Source of the DNA: Sulfitobacter sp. S190
GTDB lineage: Bacteria; Pseudomonadota; Alphaproteobacteria; Rhodobacterales; Rhodobacteraceae
Length of the DNA: 64,000 bases
NCBI RefSeq assembly: GCF_025141935.1
Contig: NZ_CP081120.1
Coordinates: 248,001-312,000, forward strand
Direction of reading: 5' to 3'
Shown: positions 26,835 to 35,621 of the stretch, piece by piece
How positions within the stretch are numbered: position 1 is the first letter of the stretch
Layout: every line of letters starts with the position of its first letter
Notes under the pieces: model-generated
Told to the model about the DNA's origin: nothing
Databases searched by the model: none
The model's input: the letters and a program-made list of their open reading frames with translations, nothing else
Position numbers and translations under genes: made by a program

Positions 26835-27956
26835 ATGACGGATCCGGCTGCAGATCATGTCGGGCTGACCGATACGTTTGCGTCGCGCCGGTACTTCGCC
26901 AAGTTCGACGCCATCATGCAGCATATGTTGCGTGTGGCGGGGGTGATGGAGGCGGAGGGCCAGCTTGACCGGGCGGAGGTGGAGATTCTCGCGCGCTATG
27001 CGCAGGCGCTGATCTTTACCTTTCGGGCGCTGAGCTGGAAGTACCTGTTGGTTGGCCGCGAGACGGGCCGGTTTTTCGGATCGCTGTCTATCGACAATCG
27101 CGACAGCGGATTTCCCATCGCGGCCGAGTTGATGACCATGGCCAATGACGCGCAGCAGGCCGATACGCATCTGGCGGGGATGCCGTATGTCGACACTTTG
27201 AAGGACCAGATGGTCCAGACGATCCTGTCAAAGCGCGAAATCCCGACCAAGCTGCAATTCAGCCTGTCGCAGCGTCTGTACTACGAGGAATTGCAGCGCG
27301 GTGAATTGTTCTGGGTGCGCAATGATGCGCTGGTCGACTGGTTGGGCGAGGCACCGGGCGGCAGGCGGCGGTACCGCGTGCATTGGGCCAGCTATGACAG
27401 TCAGGTGAACCTGCCGGTAATATATATGATGGAGCTGGAGGATTCGGGCTATGTGCCCTTGCCCCGCGACAGCCGCAGGTGGCCCGAAGTGCAGGCCCAT
27501 CTGGGTGCGCAGGCGTTGGGTGGGTTGAAGCTGTTGACGATTGCCCGCGGGTTCGACGAGGATTTTGACGATCTGCACCCCAAGCGGCTGCGGCGTTTTC
27601 ATCTGGGTCCGATGTACAGCCACGCCTTTACCCGGCAGAACGGGCCGATGCGCGAGGTGCTGGCCAATGCGCGGGCGCCGGCGGGTGAGGATTGGGCGAT
27701 GGTGTGGACCGAGGAGGAGCTTGTCTCGGACCGCGTGGAGCAGCAGAAGGCGGGGTGGTTTTCGACCGTGGAGCGCGAGATTTTTGCGGTTGATCCGATG
27801 ACGGAAGCCATGCCCGACATGGGGGCCACCCGCACGCAACGCAGCATCATCCTGCCGCAGCGGCCCTATCAGGTGCTCGAGGAAAAGAACCCGCCGGGGT
27901 TGGCGGGCGTGAAGAAGTTTGTGGTGAGCCGCAAGGGGCGGGTGTTGCAATACTGA
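26835..27956 (+). CDS. Unknown protein of the AAA+ cluster
   Basis: A 373-residue soluble protein with no recognised domain. The N-terminal third is helical (YFAKFDAIMQHMLRVAGVME; RALSWKYLLVGRETGRFFG). The remainder is mixed and rich in aromatic and charged residues, with PVIYMMELEDSGYVPLPRDS and a C-terminal ILPQRPYQVLEEKNPPGLAG. It lies 21 bp after the TelA-like gene and 105 bp before the AAA+ gene. It may be the clusters own adaptor; function unassigned. Confidence 0.65.
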   Translation: MTDPAADHVGLTDTFASRRYFAKFDAIMQHMLRVAGVMEAEGQLDRAEVEILARYAQALIFTFRALSWKYLLVGRETGRFFGSLSIDNRDSGFPIAAELMTMANDAQQADTHLAGMPYVDTLKDQMVQTILSKREIPTKLQFSLSQRLYYEELQRGELFWVRNDALVDWLGEAPGGRRRYRVHWASYDSQVNLPVIYMMELEDSGYVPLPRDSRRWPEVQAHLGAQALGGLKLLTIARGFDEDFDDLHPKRLRRFHLGPMYSHAFTRQNGPMREVLANARAPAGEDWAMVWTEEELVSDRVEQQKAGWFSTVEREIFAVDPMTEAMPDMGATRTQRSIILPQRPYQVLEEKNPPGLAGVKKFVVSRKGRVLQY

Positions 27957-28061
27957 TCCACGGCGCGCCCGGTGCTGCGTCGGGAGATGAGTTTAGGGGC
28001 AAGATGAAGGCCCCCGGGGGCGGGCGTGAGCGCCCCGGTAAAGGTGTAAGGGAGTGTGTCG

Positions 28062-29996
28062 ATGAGCCAGATAAGTGACCAGATGGAACTGCGCGAAGAA
28101 GATATCGCGCAGCATATCGCGATGGCGCAGTCCCTGATCGAGGGGTTCGACCATGCGCCGCGTATCGGCAAGGCGGATACGGCACCAGTGGCGGAGCGGT
28201 CGAGCGGGATCGGGACGCGCCGCCGTTTCCGCTCCACCACGCCGGGTTTGGTGACGCAGCGCCGTACCCCTGCGGGTGTGGTGCAGATCATGGCCCGCGT
28301 CGAGGGGGCCGATGACGCCGATGCGTTGATGTCGCCGTTGCAGGCCACGGTGTTGCACGCGGTGCGCCGTGCGATTGCCGTTGCGCTGGCGGTGGCGGAA
28401 AATTTCGCCGAGGCCTCCGGTCTGGGGGATCTGAAGCGCGCCAATCTGGAGGGAAGTCTGCCTGCCCCGCGCAAATCGGAATTTTCGGAATTGTTGGCGG
28501 CGGAAGCTCTGGTGACTTTGCATGTTTTCGGCAATGCGACCGCTTTTCTGGTGTCGCCGCATCTGACCGAAGCGACCGTGGAGGTGGGCGAGTTCGAGGA
28601 GTTGCTAACCGATAACGGGCAGGTCGCGTTGCACGGGGCGTTGTGGGAGCTGGACCGTGATATTGCGGCCCATGCGCCCGATGACACGCGGTTGATGGCG
28701 ACGGTGAGTGCCTTTGCCGAAAGTCTGATGGAGAAGGTCGCGCTGCGTGCCGCGTCCGCCCCCCGGTTGCAGGCGTTCGAGGCGGCGGTGTGGCATGTGG
28801 CGGCGGATGATTTCACGGTGCGGGGGTTCACGCCCGCATCGAAGGCGAAGTCAACCACGCTGACCATGAGTTTCAAGAAACCCAATGAAGTCGTGGGCAA
28901 CCACATCGCCAAATATCAGGCGATGAAGCTGGCCAAGATGCTGATGGCCTATGATTTTGACCGGCGGCTGAACCCGTTTGCGGAACTGGGCGGTTTCATC
29001 TTTACCTTTATGGGCGACGGGGCACCGGGCACAGGCAAGACCACGTTGATCCAGATGATGGCGGGGTTGATCAATGAATATTGTCAGGTAGCGGGCTATG
29101 CGTTTCGCTACCAGAACCTTTCGACCGACAACATTGACAGTTATCAGGGCAAGTCGGGGCAGAATGCCAAGGCGTTCATCAACAACATCATCGATCCCGG
29201 GGTCATCGGCTTTGGCACGATTGACGACATCGACCAGTTGGCGGGCAAGCGGGGCGACCGGCAATCCAGCGCAGGCCAGCTGGAGATTACCGCGGTGTTG
29301 ATGGAGAGTTTTGCCGGGGCCAACACGGTGGTGCGCGGGAACTGTACGTTCGGGATGTTTTCGAATTACCCGGAGAATGTCGATGATGCGCTGCGCCAGC
29401 GTGCGGGCGCGCGGTTTCTTGTGGACGGGCCGCAGACGCGCGATGACTATATCGATATCCTGAGCCTGTTGATGGGCAAGAACCACGAGATCCCGCTTGG
29501 CGATCACACGCTGTTCGCCGCGCAGGAAATCAAGGCTGCCGTTGCCGCGTCGTTCGACAGCCACGCCCGGCCCCATGAAGCGGGACTGCAGGAGGTGTTT
29601 GATAGGGTGTCGGGCGAGGTGGGCGCGCTTGATACAATTGCCAAGCTGGGCACCTATCTCAATGCGATCCAGCAGGCCGATCCGCGCTTTACCGGGCGGG
29701 CGATCAAGAACATCACCGATGCGGTCAAGGTGCGCGCGATGGACTTCGAATTGCCCGATGCGTGGATGGAAAACCCTGAGCTTTTCCTGTTCAAGCCATA
29801 TGACACCAAGAAGGCGATGATCGAGGAGATGCGCCAGCCGATCACCGTCGAGATGGTGATCCAGGAGATCAACCGCTATGCGGACAGCGAATTCCGCTAT
29901 GCCGATAAATCCGACGAGGTTGCGATCGAGAATGCGGTGCGCGACATGGAGCGGATGGAAGCGGCGAAGAAACGGTTTCTCGGGGGTGACGCATGA
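28062..29996 (+). CDS. AAA+ ATPase of the unknown cluster
   Basis: 644 residues. The N-terminal half is unassigned and alanine-rich. A single AAA+ module follows: Walker A GDGAPGTGKTTL at about 318-329, Walker B-like VIGFGTIDDID, a sensor-1-like NCTFGMFSNYPENVD and a probable arginine finger in DALRQRAGARFLVDG. The C-terminal lid is helical. It probably remodels or moves a partner, perhaps the coiled-coil or lipoprotein product of this cluster. The ATG at 28062 has AGGGAG 7 nt upstream. The stop overlaps the lipoprotein start (ATGA). Confidence 0.85.
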   Translation: MSQISDQMELREEDIAQHIAMAQSLIEGFDHAPRIGKADTAPVAERSSGIGTRRRFRSTTPGLVTQRRTPAGVVQIMARVEGADDADALMSPLQATVLHAVRRAIAVALAVAENFAEASGLGDLKRANLEGSLPAPRKSEFSELLAAEALVTLHVFGNATAFLVSPHLTEATVEVGEFEELLTDNGQVALHGALWELDRDIAAHAPDDTRLMATVSAFAESLMEKVALRAASAPRLQAFEAAVWHVAADDFTVRGFTPASKAKSTTLTMSFKKPNEVVGNHIAKYQAMKLAKMLMAYDFDRRLNPFAELGGFIFTFMGDGAPGTGKTTLIQMMAGLINEYCQVAGYAFRYQNLSTDNIDSYQGKSGQNAKAFINNIIDPGVIGFGTIDDIDQLAGKRGDRQSSAGQLEITAVLMESFAGANTVVRGNCTFGMFSNYPENVDDALRQRAGARFLVDGPQTRDDYIDILSLLMGKNHEIPLGDHTLFAAQEIKAAVAASFDSHARPHEAGLQEVFDRVSGEVGALDTIAKLGTYLNAIQQADPRFTGRAIKNITDAVKVRAMDFELPDAWMENPELFLFKPYDTKKAMIEEMRQPITVEMVIQEINRYADSEFRYADKSDEVAIENAVRDMERMEAAKKRFLGGDA

Positions 29997-30301
29997 AGGT
30001 GTCGGCGGGCAGGGCAAGTCTGATCGGCGCGGTTCTGGCGGTTGCGGGCTGCGCGCAGGGGGCGATGGAGACGCGTTTTGCGGAAGTCGACGGGTTCCGT
30101 GTGCGGGTGGAGCAGATTGCCGAGATGCCCACGACGTACCGCGCGTCGGGCGCCACAGCGCGCGATCGCGCGACCCTTGGCGGGGCGTATTACGCGCGCA
30201 ATATCATCGCGATCCGGCGGGTTGCGGGCTGTCCTGTGCGCCCCGACCGGATCACCCACGACGCGGATGGTCCCACTTCGGTGGCGGTGGTGACATGCTG
30301 A
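29993..30301 (+). CDS. Small predicted lipoprotein
   Basis: 102 residues with an N-terminal signal ending in a lipobox (SLIGAVLAVAGC, Cys20 likely acylated). The mature part is short and basic with no known domain, containing two further cysteines (AGCPVRPD and the C-terminal VVTC). The start overlaps the AAA+ stop by 4 bp, so it is translationally coupled, linking the ATPase cluster to the envelope. Confidence 0.7.
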   Translation: MKVSAGRASLIGAVLAVAGCAQGAMETRFAEVDGFRVRVEQIAEMPTTYRASGATARDRATLGGAYYARNIIAIRRVAGCPVRPDRITHDADGPTSVAVVTC

Positions 30302-30335
30302 GAGACGGGACGCCGGACGCAAGGGGAGGCGCGGT

Positions 30336-31688
30336 ATGGAGAGGCTGATCCGCAGGGGCTTGATGTTCGGCAACCTGTTCCATGTCGACAGCCCGGTGCT
30401 GGTCGAGCGGTACAACCGCGCGCTTGCGCATCTGATCGGCAAACGGACACAGCTGGCGGATTTCCATATCGACATTTCGGGATATTCGCCCGAGATCGGG
30501 GATGAGCTCGACGATCATCTGTATCTGAACCATCGGGGCGTGAACCGGCAGTTCATCCTGCTGAGCATGGATCAGCGCACGGCGCCGCTGCTCAATACCA
30601 AGTTTTCGACCTCGCGCGATATTCTGCAGCAATTCATGGCCCGCAACGAAGCGGCGCTGTTTGCGTTGATGGGGCGGGATGCGGTGGCGGGAGAGCTGGT
30701 CAATTCGGTCTATGATGTCTCCACGCCCGAGCGGTTGTTCGACATTCGCCGCATCACGGTCGAGGCGGATACCACGGCGGGCACGGTCAAGGACGCGCAG
30801 CAGCTCAGCGGGATGGTCGATACGTTCCGCAATACGCCGGACGGGTGGTTCGATGACGTGCTGATCGCGCGGATGATCGATCTGGCGGGCAAGACCGGCG
30901 ACGTGGTGCGCAACCCCGTGCGGCTCGAGCAGATGAGCTTTGACCAGCGCAATTTCTGGACCGCGCATTTCGACGGTCTGTATATTTTTCAGGATGTGCT
31001 GCATCCGGCGGTGATTGCACCGTCGGGGAAGGATGGGCTGGGGGATATTCCCATGCAGTTTGTCTTTGACGCAAACCAGCGCAACCGGATCGCGGAGTTC
31101 TTGCAGCTGAACGGTCTGGTGGAGAATATCGTGGGTGCCTACGGTGTTCAGGCGGCGGACATCCTGCGACAGAAAATGAATTTCGTGCTGGTTGATGCGA
31201 TTGCTGCACTGGGCGTGGATTTTTCGCGGATGCAGCCCTCCGATTTGCGGCGCATGGCCCGCCAGCATCACGATGCGCTGCCGCAGGAGTTTCACCAGCT
31301 GTCGGCTCTGGTCAACTGGGCGGAGAACGGCAGCAGCTTTCCACGCATCGACAGCAGTGATCCGGTGTATTTCTATGCTCTGCGCGCGGCCGATACGCCT
31401 GACGCCGATCTCGTGAACATGTTGCTGGCCGAACTGGCCCCGCTGGACGTGCGACAGCTGTTCATTTTTCACAAGGATCTGTTTTATCGCCGCTATGCGC
31501 AGTGGCCTGACGCCAAGAAGGCCTTTGTTGCCGATTTTCTGCACGCTGAGTATCAAGGGAACAAGGCGGGTGTGCGTGCGGCGCTGTTCGGGCATGCCGC
31601 GCGGCCAGAAGTCCGGTCATTGCCGCGGGTGGCCAAACGCCCGCCGCCGTTGCCGGACGGGGCGGGGCGCAGAGGGCCTTGGGGCTAG
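30336..31688 (+). CDS. DUF6638-like protein
   Basis: A 450-residue soluble protein, probably the Rhodobacteraceae family catalogued as DUF6638 (assignment from memory). It starts MERLIRRGLMFGNLFHVDSP and contains HIDISGYSPEIGDELDDHLY, FVLVDAIAALGVDFSRMQPS, RRMARQHHDALPQEFHQLSA and a proline/arginine-rich C-terminal tail. No catalytic motif or membrane helix was seen. It is 34 bp downstream of the lipoprotein gene and 12 bp upstream of a small membrane gene, in line with one operon. Confidence 0.75.
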   Translation: MERLIRRGLMFGNLFHVDSPVLVERYNRALAHLIGKRTQLADFHIDISGYSPEIGDELDDHLYLNHRGVNRQFILLSMDQRTAPLLNTKFSTSRDILQQFMARNEAALFALMGRDAVAGELVNSVYDVSTPERLFDIRRITVEADTTAGTVKDAQQLSGMVDTFRNTPDGWFDDVLIARMIDLAGKTGDVVRNPVRLEQMSFDQRNFWTAHFDGLYIFQDVLHPAVIAPSGKDGLGDIPMQFVFDANQRNRIAEFLQLNGLVENIVGAYGVQAADILRQKMNFVLVDAIAALGVDFSRMQPSDLRRMARQHHDALPQEFHQLSALVNWAENGSSFPRIDSSDPVYFYALRAADTPDADLVNMLLAELAPLDVRQLFIFHKDLFYRRYAQWPDAKKAFVADFLHAEYQGNKAGVRAALFGHAARPEVRSLPRVAKRPPPLPDGAGRRGPWG

Positions 31689-31700
31689 GGGAGGACCGGT

Positions 31701-31967
31701 ATGTTTGCACTTTTTCGGTTGATGGTGATGGGGTTCATCGTCTTGACGGTGATATACGTCTGCCTGTCGCTGTATTCGCGCAGCGTGCGCAAGGGCAAGT
31801 TGCGCGCCGAGTGGCACGAGGGGCCGCGGACGCAGAGCCTGGATGAATTTCTCGACGAGGGGTTGGCGGAATATGACAGCTCATTGCGTCGCAAGTTGAT
31901 CCTGTCGGTCTATGTTATTCCTGTGATCCTTGTGTCGGTCATCATTTATCTTACGAACTTCAGTTAG
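31701..31967 (+). CDS. Small two-helix membrane protein
   Basis: 88 residues with a membrane helix at each end (FRLMVMGFIVLTVIYVCLSL and LILSVYVIPVILVSVIIYLT) and a charged loop between (RKGKLRAEWHEGPRTQSLDE). It has GGAGG upstream and lies 12 bp from each neighbour. No family recognised; the position suggests a membrane anchor in the AAA+ cluster. Confidence 0.75.
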   Translation: MFALFRLMVMGFIVLTVIYVCLSLYSRSVRKGKLRAEWHEGPRTQSLDEFLDEGLAEYDSSLRRKLILSVYVIPVILVSVIIYLTNFS

Positions 31968-31978
31968 GAGCCGCGCCC

Positions 31979-32611
31979 ATGTTGGCCATTCTTCGTTGGA
32001 CCTTTTGGATCACCATCTGGACGCTGGTCGCGGCGTTTTTCCATTATACGCTGCCGCAGGTCGACATCGTGCGGATCACCGATACCTACGAAAAGCGGCA
32101 GGATTTCGGGGAAAATTCGATTTTCTGGGCGCAGGCGGATACAGGGTCTGACGCGACAGCCATCAACCGCGACGTGTTTTTCATCCAGTCGCGCCGCGTC
32201 AAGGGCGACGTGATGGTGTACCGCAACGAAGATACCGGCTGGGGCTGGCCGCCCTATTTCAAGTTCGACACGTCGAACCTGCAGGCCGAAGCGGCGGACC
32301 TGAAATCAACCACCGGCAACCCGCAGTATGTCGCGCTCAAGCACTATGGCTGGCGCAACGAATTCCTGACGATTTTCCCCAACGCGATTTCGGTGCGTCC
32401 CGTGGACGGGCCGGACGCGCCCAAGGGGATACCGTGGTTGAACATCATCATTCTGGTGGTGTTTTTCGCGATCGTCTATGGCATCTGGGTGCGGTGGCGG
32501 CGCTTCCGCACGGCGCGGATCGACCCCACGCTGGAGGCGATCGAGGATGACATGGCCGAGCGTTCGGGTGCGGTGAAAAACTGGTTCGGCACCTGGCGCA
32601 AGAAAACCTGA
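31979..32611 (+). CDS. DUF1523 family membrane protein
   Basis: A 210-residue protein with an N-terminal helix (WTFWITIWTLVAAFFHYTLP) and a second near the C-terminus (LNIIILVVFFAIVYGIWVRW) enclosing a likely periplasmic domain with VRITDTYEKRQDFGENSIFW, NRDVFFIQSRR and NEDTGWGWPPYFKFDTSNLQ. This matches DUF1523, of unknown function. It is last gene of the AAA+ cluster, convergent with the HIT gene 12 bp away. Confidence 0.82.
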   Translation: MLAILRWTFWITIWTLVAAFFHYTLPQVDIVRITDTYEKRQDFGENSIFWAQADTGSDATAINRDVFFIQSRRVKGDVMVYRNEDTGWGWPPYFKFDTSNLQAEAADLKSTTGNPQYVALKHYGWRNEFLTIFPNAISVRPVDGPDAPKGIPWLNIIILVVFFAIVYGIWVRWRRFRTARIDPTLEAIEDDMAERSGAVKNWFGTWRKKT

Positions 32612-32623
32612 GCCTGCGTGCCG

Positions 32624-33004
32624 TCAGCCTGCGGGCTGTACCATCCGGCCCATCCGGCGTCCGCCCAGAATATGCACATGCAGGTGCGGCACGTCCTGAA
32701 CGCCGTGCGCGCCGGCGTTGCTGATCAGCCGAAATCCGTCGTTGCCGTCGATGCTGACACCTTCCATGCGGCAGACCTCGGCGATGGCGCGGGTGTAGTC
32801 GATGATTTCGGCATCGCTGGCCTCGGCGGCAAAGTGGTCATAGCTGACGTAGGCGCCTTTGGGGATTACCAGAACGTGGGTTGGCGCCTGCGGTTCGATA
32901 TCGCGGAAAGCCAGCGTGTGTTCGGTTTCGAGCACGGTTGAATTGGGGATGTCGCCGCGCAGGATCTTGGCGAAAATATTCTGGTCATCGTAGGCGTAGC
33001 CCAT
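32624..33004 (-). CDS. HIT-family (HinT-like) nucleotide-binding protein
   Basis: A 126-residue histidine-triad hydrolase of purine phosphoramidates such as AMP-lysine. It starts YDDQNIFAKILRGDIPNSTV, has VLVIPKGAYVSYDHFAAEA, and carries the triad in VPHLHVHILGGRRMG (HxHxH). It starts 9 bp after the glycosyltransferase stop on the same strand, so it is probably co-transcribed. Confidence 0.95.
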   Translation of the reverse strand: MGYAYDDQNIFAKILRGDIPNSTVLETEHTLAFRDIEPQAPTHVLVIPKGAYVSYDHFAAEASDAEIIDYTRAIAEVCRMEGVSIDGNDGFRLISNAGAHGVQDVPHLHVHILGGRRMGRMVQPAG

Positions 33005-33013
33005 GGGCGCTCC

Positions 33014-34591
33014 TTAGTCGGAAAAGAGATAGTCGGTCTTGGCGATTTCTTGGGCCTTGTCGGTGCTGATGCTGAGAAACTTTGACAGGACGTCCGCGTT
33101 TTCGTCGGGATCCGCCAACTCGCGCATGCGCCCGTGGTTTTCGAATTGGGCGTCGCGGATGGCGTCGCTTTCAAAGACCATGTCGTTGCGGATGGTCGGC
33201 AAAAGCCGTTGCAGCGTTTCCTGTGTCGTGTGTTCGCCCGCAAGGCCCACGCGCATGGCGTGCCCGATCAGATAGTCATCGGTAAAGTTGCACTCGATTT
33301 CGAGAATGCGGGTCACCGACCGGTCGGAGGCGAAATCGTTCAGCAGGTCCAGATTGCTGGGATCCATACAGACGATCAGGCGGTCGGTTTCGAAATAGTC
33401 GAACAGCATCCGCATCAGCGCGCGCCGGTGGCGGGTGCGTTTGCCAAGCGTTTTCTGGATGCCGCCCAAGGCGGGCAGGGGCGTGTCCTCTTCGTTGAAG
33501 AGATATTCGATGGCGGGCACGTTGGTGGTTTGCCGGATGCGTTCGAGCACCCGTTTGGCCACGTGCCATTTCTTGCACACCACGATCAGCAGTTCGCGTT
33601 CGCGCCCCAGCGTGGATTCTGTCTCCCAGAACCGTGTCGAGAACCGCCGCCCGATCCGCCCGCGTCCGGTGAGAAATTTGAACAGGCTGCGCCCTTCGTT
33701 GCTGATCTGGAAATTCACGCCTTGCGCGGCGTAGAGCAAGCCGAGCCTGCGCTTGAGGTCATTTGCCTCCGGGCTGATCTTGCGGGCGAAGAGATAGTCC
33801 TGACTGAGCAGCAGATCGTAGTGGTCGTTGTAGAAGGTCACCGGCATGCCGTAGTCGGTGAACATCAGGAACGTCAGCGTGCGCGAGCGGATCTGTTCGG
33901 CGGGGACCACGTGGCGCACGAGCGTCTGGAAAAAGGTTTCGTCCGGTATCCAGGTGGTGCGGAAAAAGCGCATCACGTCGCGCCGCTGGGCGCAGAAGTC
34001 GAGCACCCATTCGATGGTCTGGCGGCGCAGGCACCACCATTGGCTGCCGATCTGGACCTGAATGTCGGCGGGTATTTCGCGCGTCAGCCCCATTTTCTTT
34101 TGCAGATTGAACATGCCGTAGAACCGGTTCTTCTGCGTGCGTTCGTTGAACCAGTGCCGGTAGATGAGCCGCTCTTCCTTCCAGCCGGTCTTGATCCAGT
34201 CGCTTTCGAAATAGTCGAAGCTTTCGATAAAATCGGCGTCATTGTCATCGAGGAAGCGGTGGGTGTATTCGGCGGATTTGATCGCCATGCAATCACCCGA
34301 CAGCATGTAGAAATGGGTGGCCCGCGGAAAGGCATCGACGGCCGATTGCACGGCGTAGAGCGTCGCTTCGACCAGGGACCATTCGCCCCAGCCGCATTTG
34401 ATGCGTTTATGCGCGAAGGTCACATTGCGGTTCTTGTCGAGCGCGGCGCGGATCTGTTTGTAATGGTCGGGGTTTGCAGACGCATCGAAGTGGATCGACA
34501 TATAGTCGCCCACAGCCGTCAACCGCTCCGCCTGCTTGATGATGGCGTCAGGGTCTTTGTGGCACAGAAGTATGTAGGCGATTTTTGCCAT
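33014..34591 (-). CDS. Core-2/I-branching-type beta-1,6-N-acetylglucosaminyltransferase-like protein
   Basis: 525 residues. The N-terminal about 280 residues are GT14-like: KIAYILLCHKDPDAIIKQAE, YMSIHFDASANPDHYK, RATHFYMLSGDCMAIKS, QIGSQWWCLRRQTIEWVL and IPDETFFQTLV. A C-terminal region of about 240 residues (LLIVVCKKWHVAKRVLERIR onward) looks like a separate domain, perhaps the one listed as DUF5928. It likely builds a surface polysaccharide. It is divergent from a sulfotransferase gene. Confidence 0.85.
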   Translation of the reverse strand: MAKIAYILLCHKDPDAIIKQAERLTAVGDYMSIHFDASANPDHYKQIRAALDKNRNVTFAHKRIKCGWGEWSLVEATLYAVQSAVDAFPRATHFYMLSGDCMAIKSAEYTHRFLDDNDADFIESFDYFESDWIKTGWKEERLIYRHWFNERTQKNRFYGMFNLQKKMGLTREIPADIQVQIGSQWWCLRRQTIEWVLDFCAQRRDVMRFFRTTWIPDETFFQTLVRHVVPAEQIRSRTLTFLMFTDYGMPVTFYNDHYDLLLSQDYLFARKISPEANDLKRRLGLLYAAQGVNFQISNEGRSLFKFLTGRGRIGRRFSTRFWETESTLGRERELLIVVCKKWHVAKRVLERIRQTTNVPAIEYLFNEEDTPLPALGGIQKTLGKRTRHRRALMRMLFDYFETDRLIVCMDPSNLDLLNDFASDRSVTRILEIECNFTDDYLIGHAMRVGLAGEHTTQETLQRLLPTIRNDMVFESDAIRDAQFENHGRMRELADPDENADVLSKFLSISTDKAQEIAKTDYLFSD

Positions 34592-34735
34592 ATCGCGAAC
34601 TGTTCACCCTCAAACGCATTATTGTTGTCATAGATAATGATGAAGACCGATTGAATAAACAGCATTTATTTGCTTTTCTGTAACAAAAGAGGTCAAGACC
34701 TGTTCCAAGGGTCGACCGATCAGGAGTTGAGCAGC

Positions 34736-35554
34736 ATGGGTTTTCCAGGAACTTGGATGACTGAAAGCGAAAGCGTGGTGTACCGCGTGGTGCCCAAGTG
34801 CGCCTGCTCGACCATTGGTCAGATCATGTACTACTCTGATCACGCTGAGTTTTTCGACGGGGATATCCACGACGCCAAGGGCGGGATGCATAAGTGGGCG
34901 CTGGACCAGAGCCAGGACCCGATCACCCGCAATGTGCAGGCCCACAGCTCCTATGCGTTTACCTGCGTGCGCAATCCCTATACGCGCATCCTGTCGAGTT
35001 TCTTTGACAAGATCTGCGGCATCCAGCGAAACGGCAAGCGTTACCGTGGCAATTTGGTGCCACTGTTGATCCAGAAGTACGGGATCGAGGTCGGCGGCGA
35101 GGATGGCAAGCAGGAGTTTGACCAGATCCAGAGCTTTCGCCGGTTCTTGCTGTTTGCCCGCGACACCATCCGCTGGCGTCGCCCGATGGACCCGGACATC
35201 CACTGGTCCGCGATGTCGGGCCATGTCAGCACCTTCATCGTCAACGGCGGCAACTACGACAAGATCATCTGGACGGAGAGTTTCAACGACGGGATGCGCG
35301 ATGTGCTGGACGCCATTGAGACACCCCATCCTGTGGATCTGGCCGAAATTCCGCGGTTCAACGAATCCGAAGGCCACGGCCCCAAACGGGCCCATCCGGT
35401 CGAGGATTACTTTGACGATCTGTCGATGCATCTGGTCTATGAAATCTACAAACGCGATTTCAATCTGTTCAAATACGATTTTGAAAATCCGGCCAACAAG
35501 ATGCCGATTGGCGAAATTGATCTGGATGAGGTTCACGCCAAGCTGGGCGATTGA
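34736..35554 (+). CDS. Sulfotransferase family 2 protein
   Basis: A 272-residue carbohydrate-type sulfotransferase. The PAPS 5'-phosphosulfate loop is VPKCACSTIGQIMYY and the 3'-phosphate site FTCVRNPYTRILSSFFDK. No membrane helix is seen, so it is presumably cytosolic or peripheral. The ATG at 34736 has AGGAG 9 nt upstream; a TTG at 34670 is less likely. It diverges from the GT14-like gene, so the two may make a sulfated surface glycan. Confidence 0.88.
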   Translation: MGFPGTWMTESESVVYRVVPKCACSTIGQIMYYSDHAEFFDGDIHDAKGGMHKWALDQSQDPITRNVQAHSSYAFTCVRNPYTRILSSFFDKICGIQRNGKRYRGNLVPLLIQKYGIEVGGEDGKQEFDQIQSFRRFLLFARDTIRWRRPMDPDIHWSAMSGHVSTFIVNGGNYDKIIWTESFNDGMRDVLDAIETPHPVDLAEIPRFNESEGHGPKRAHPVEDYFDDLSMHLVYEIYKRDFNLFKYDFENPANKMPIGEIDLDEVHAKLGD

Positions 35555-35621
35555 GGCCCTCTGGATATAGACAAGCGGATTGCGCTGCGCTCTAACGGCC
35601 GGACATAGCCGGAGACAGACA

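Noticed and set aside
25494..27170. Minus-strand open frame of over 500 codons continuous with gabD
   Set aside because: It is antisense to the TelA-like gene and its neighbour, has no aldehyde dehydrogenase similarity beyond the ATG at 25493, and is explained by high GC content.
28010..28021. GCCCCCGGGGGC palindrome before the AAA+ gene
   Set aside because: Short self-complementary GC run with no T tract and no second copy; likely chance in GC-rich DNA, though a weak RNA hairpin is possible.
34670..34735. N-terminal extension of the sulfotransferase from a TTG
   Set aside because: The ATG at 34736 has a well-placed AGGAG and the extension adds no family-conserved residues.
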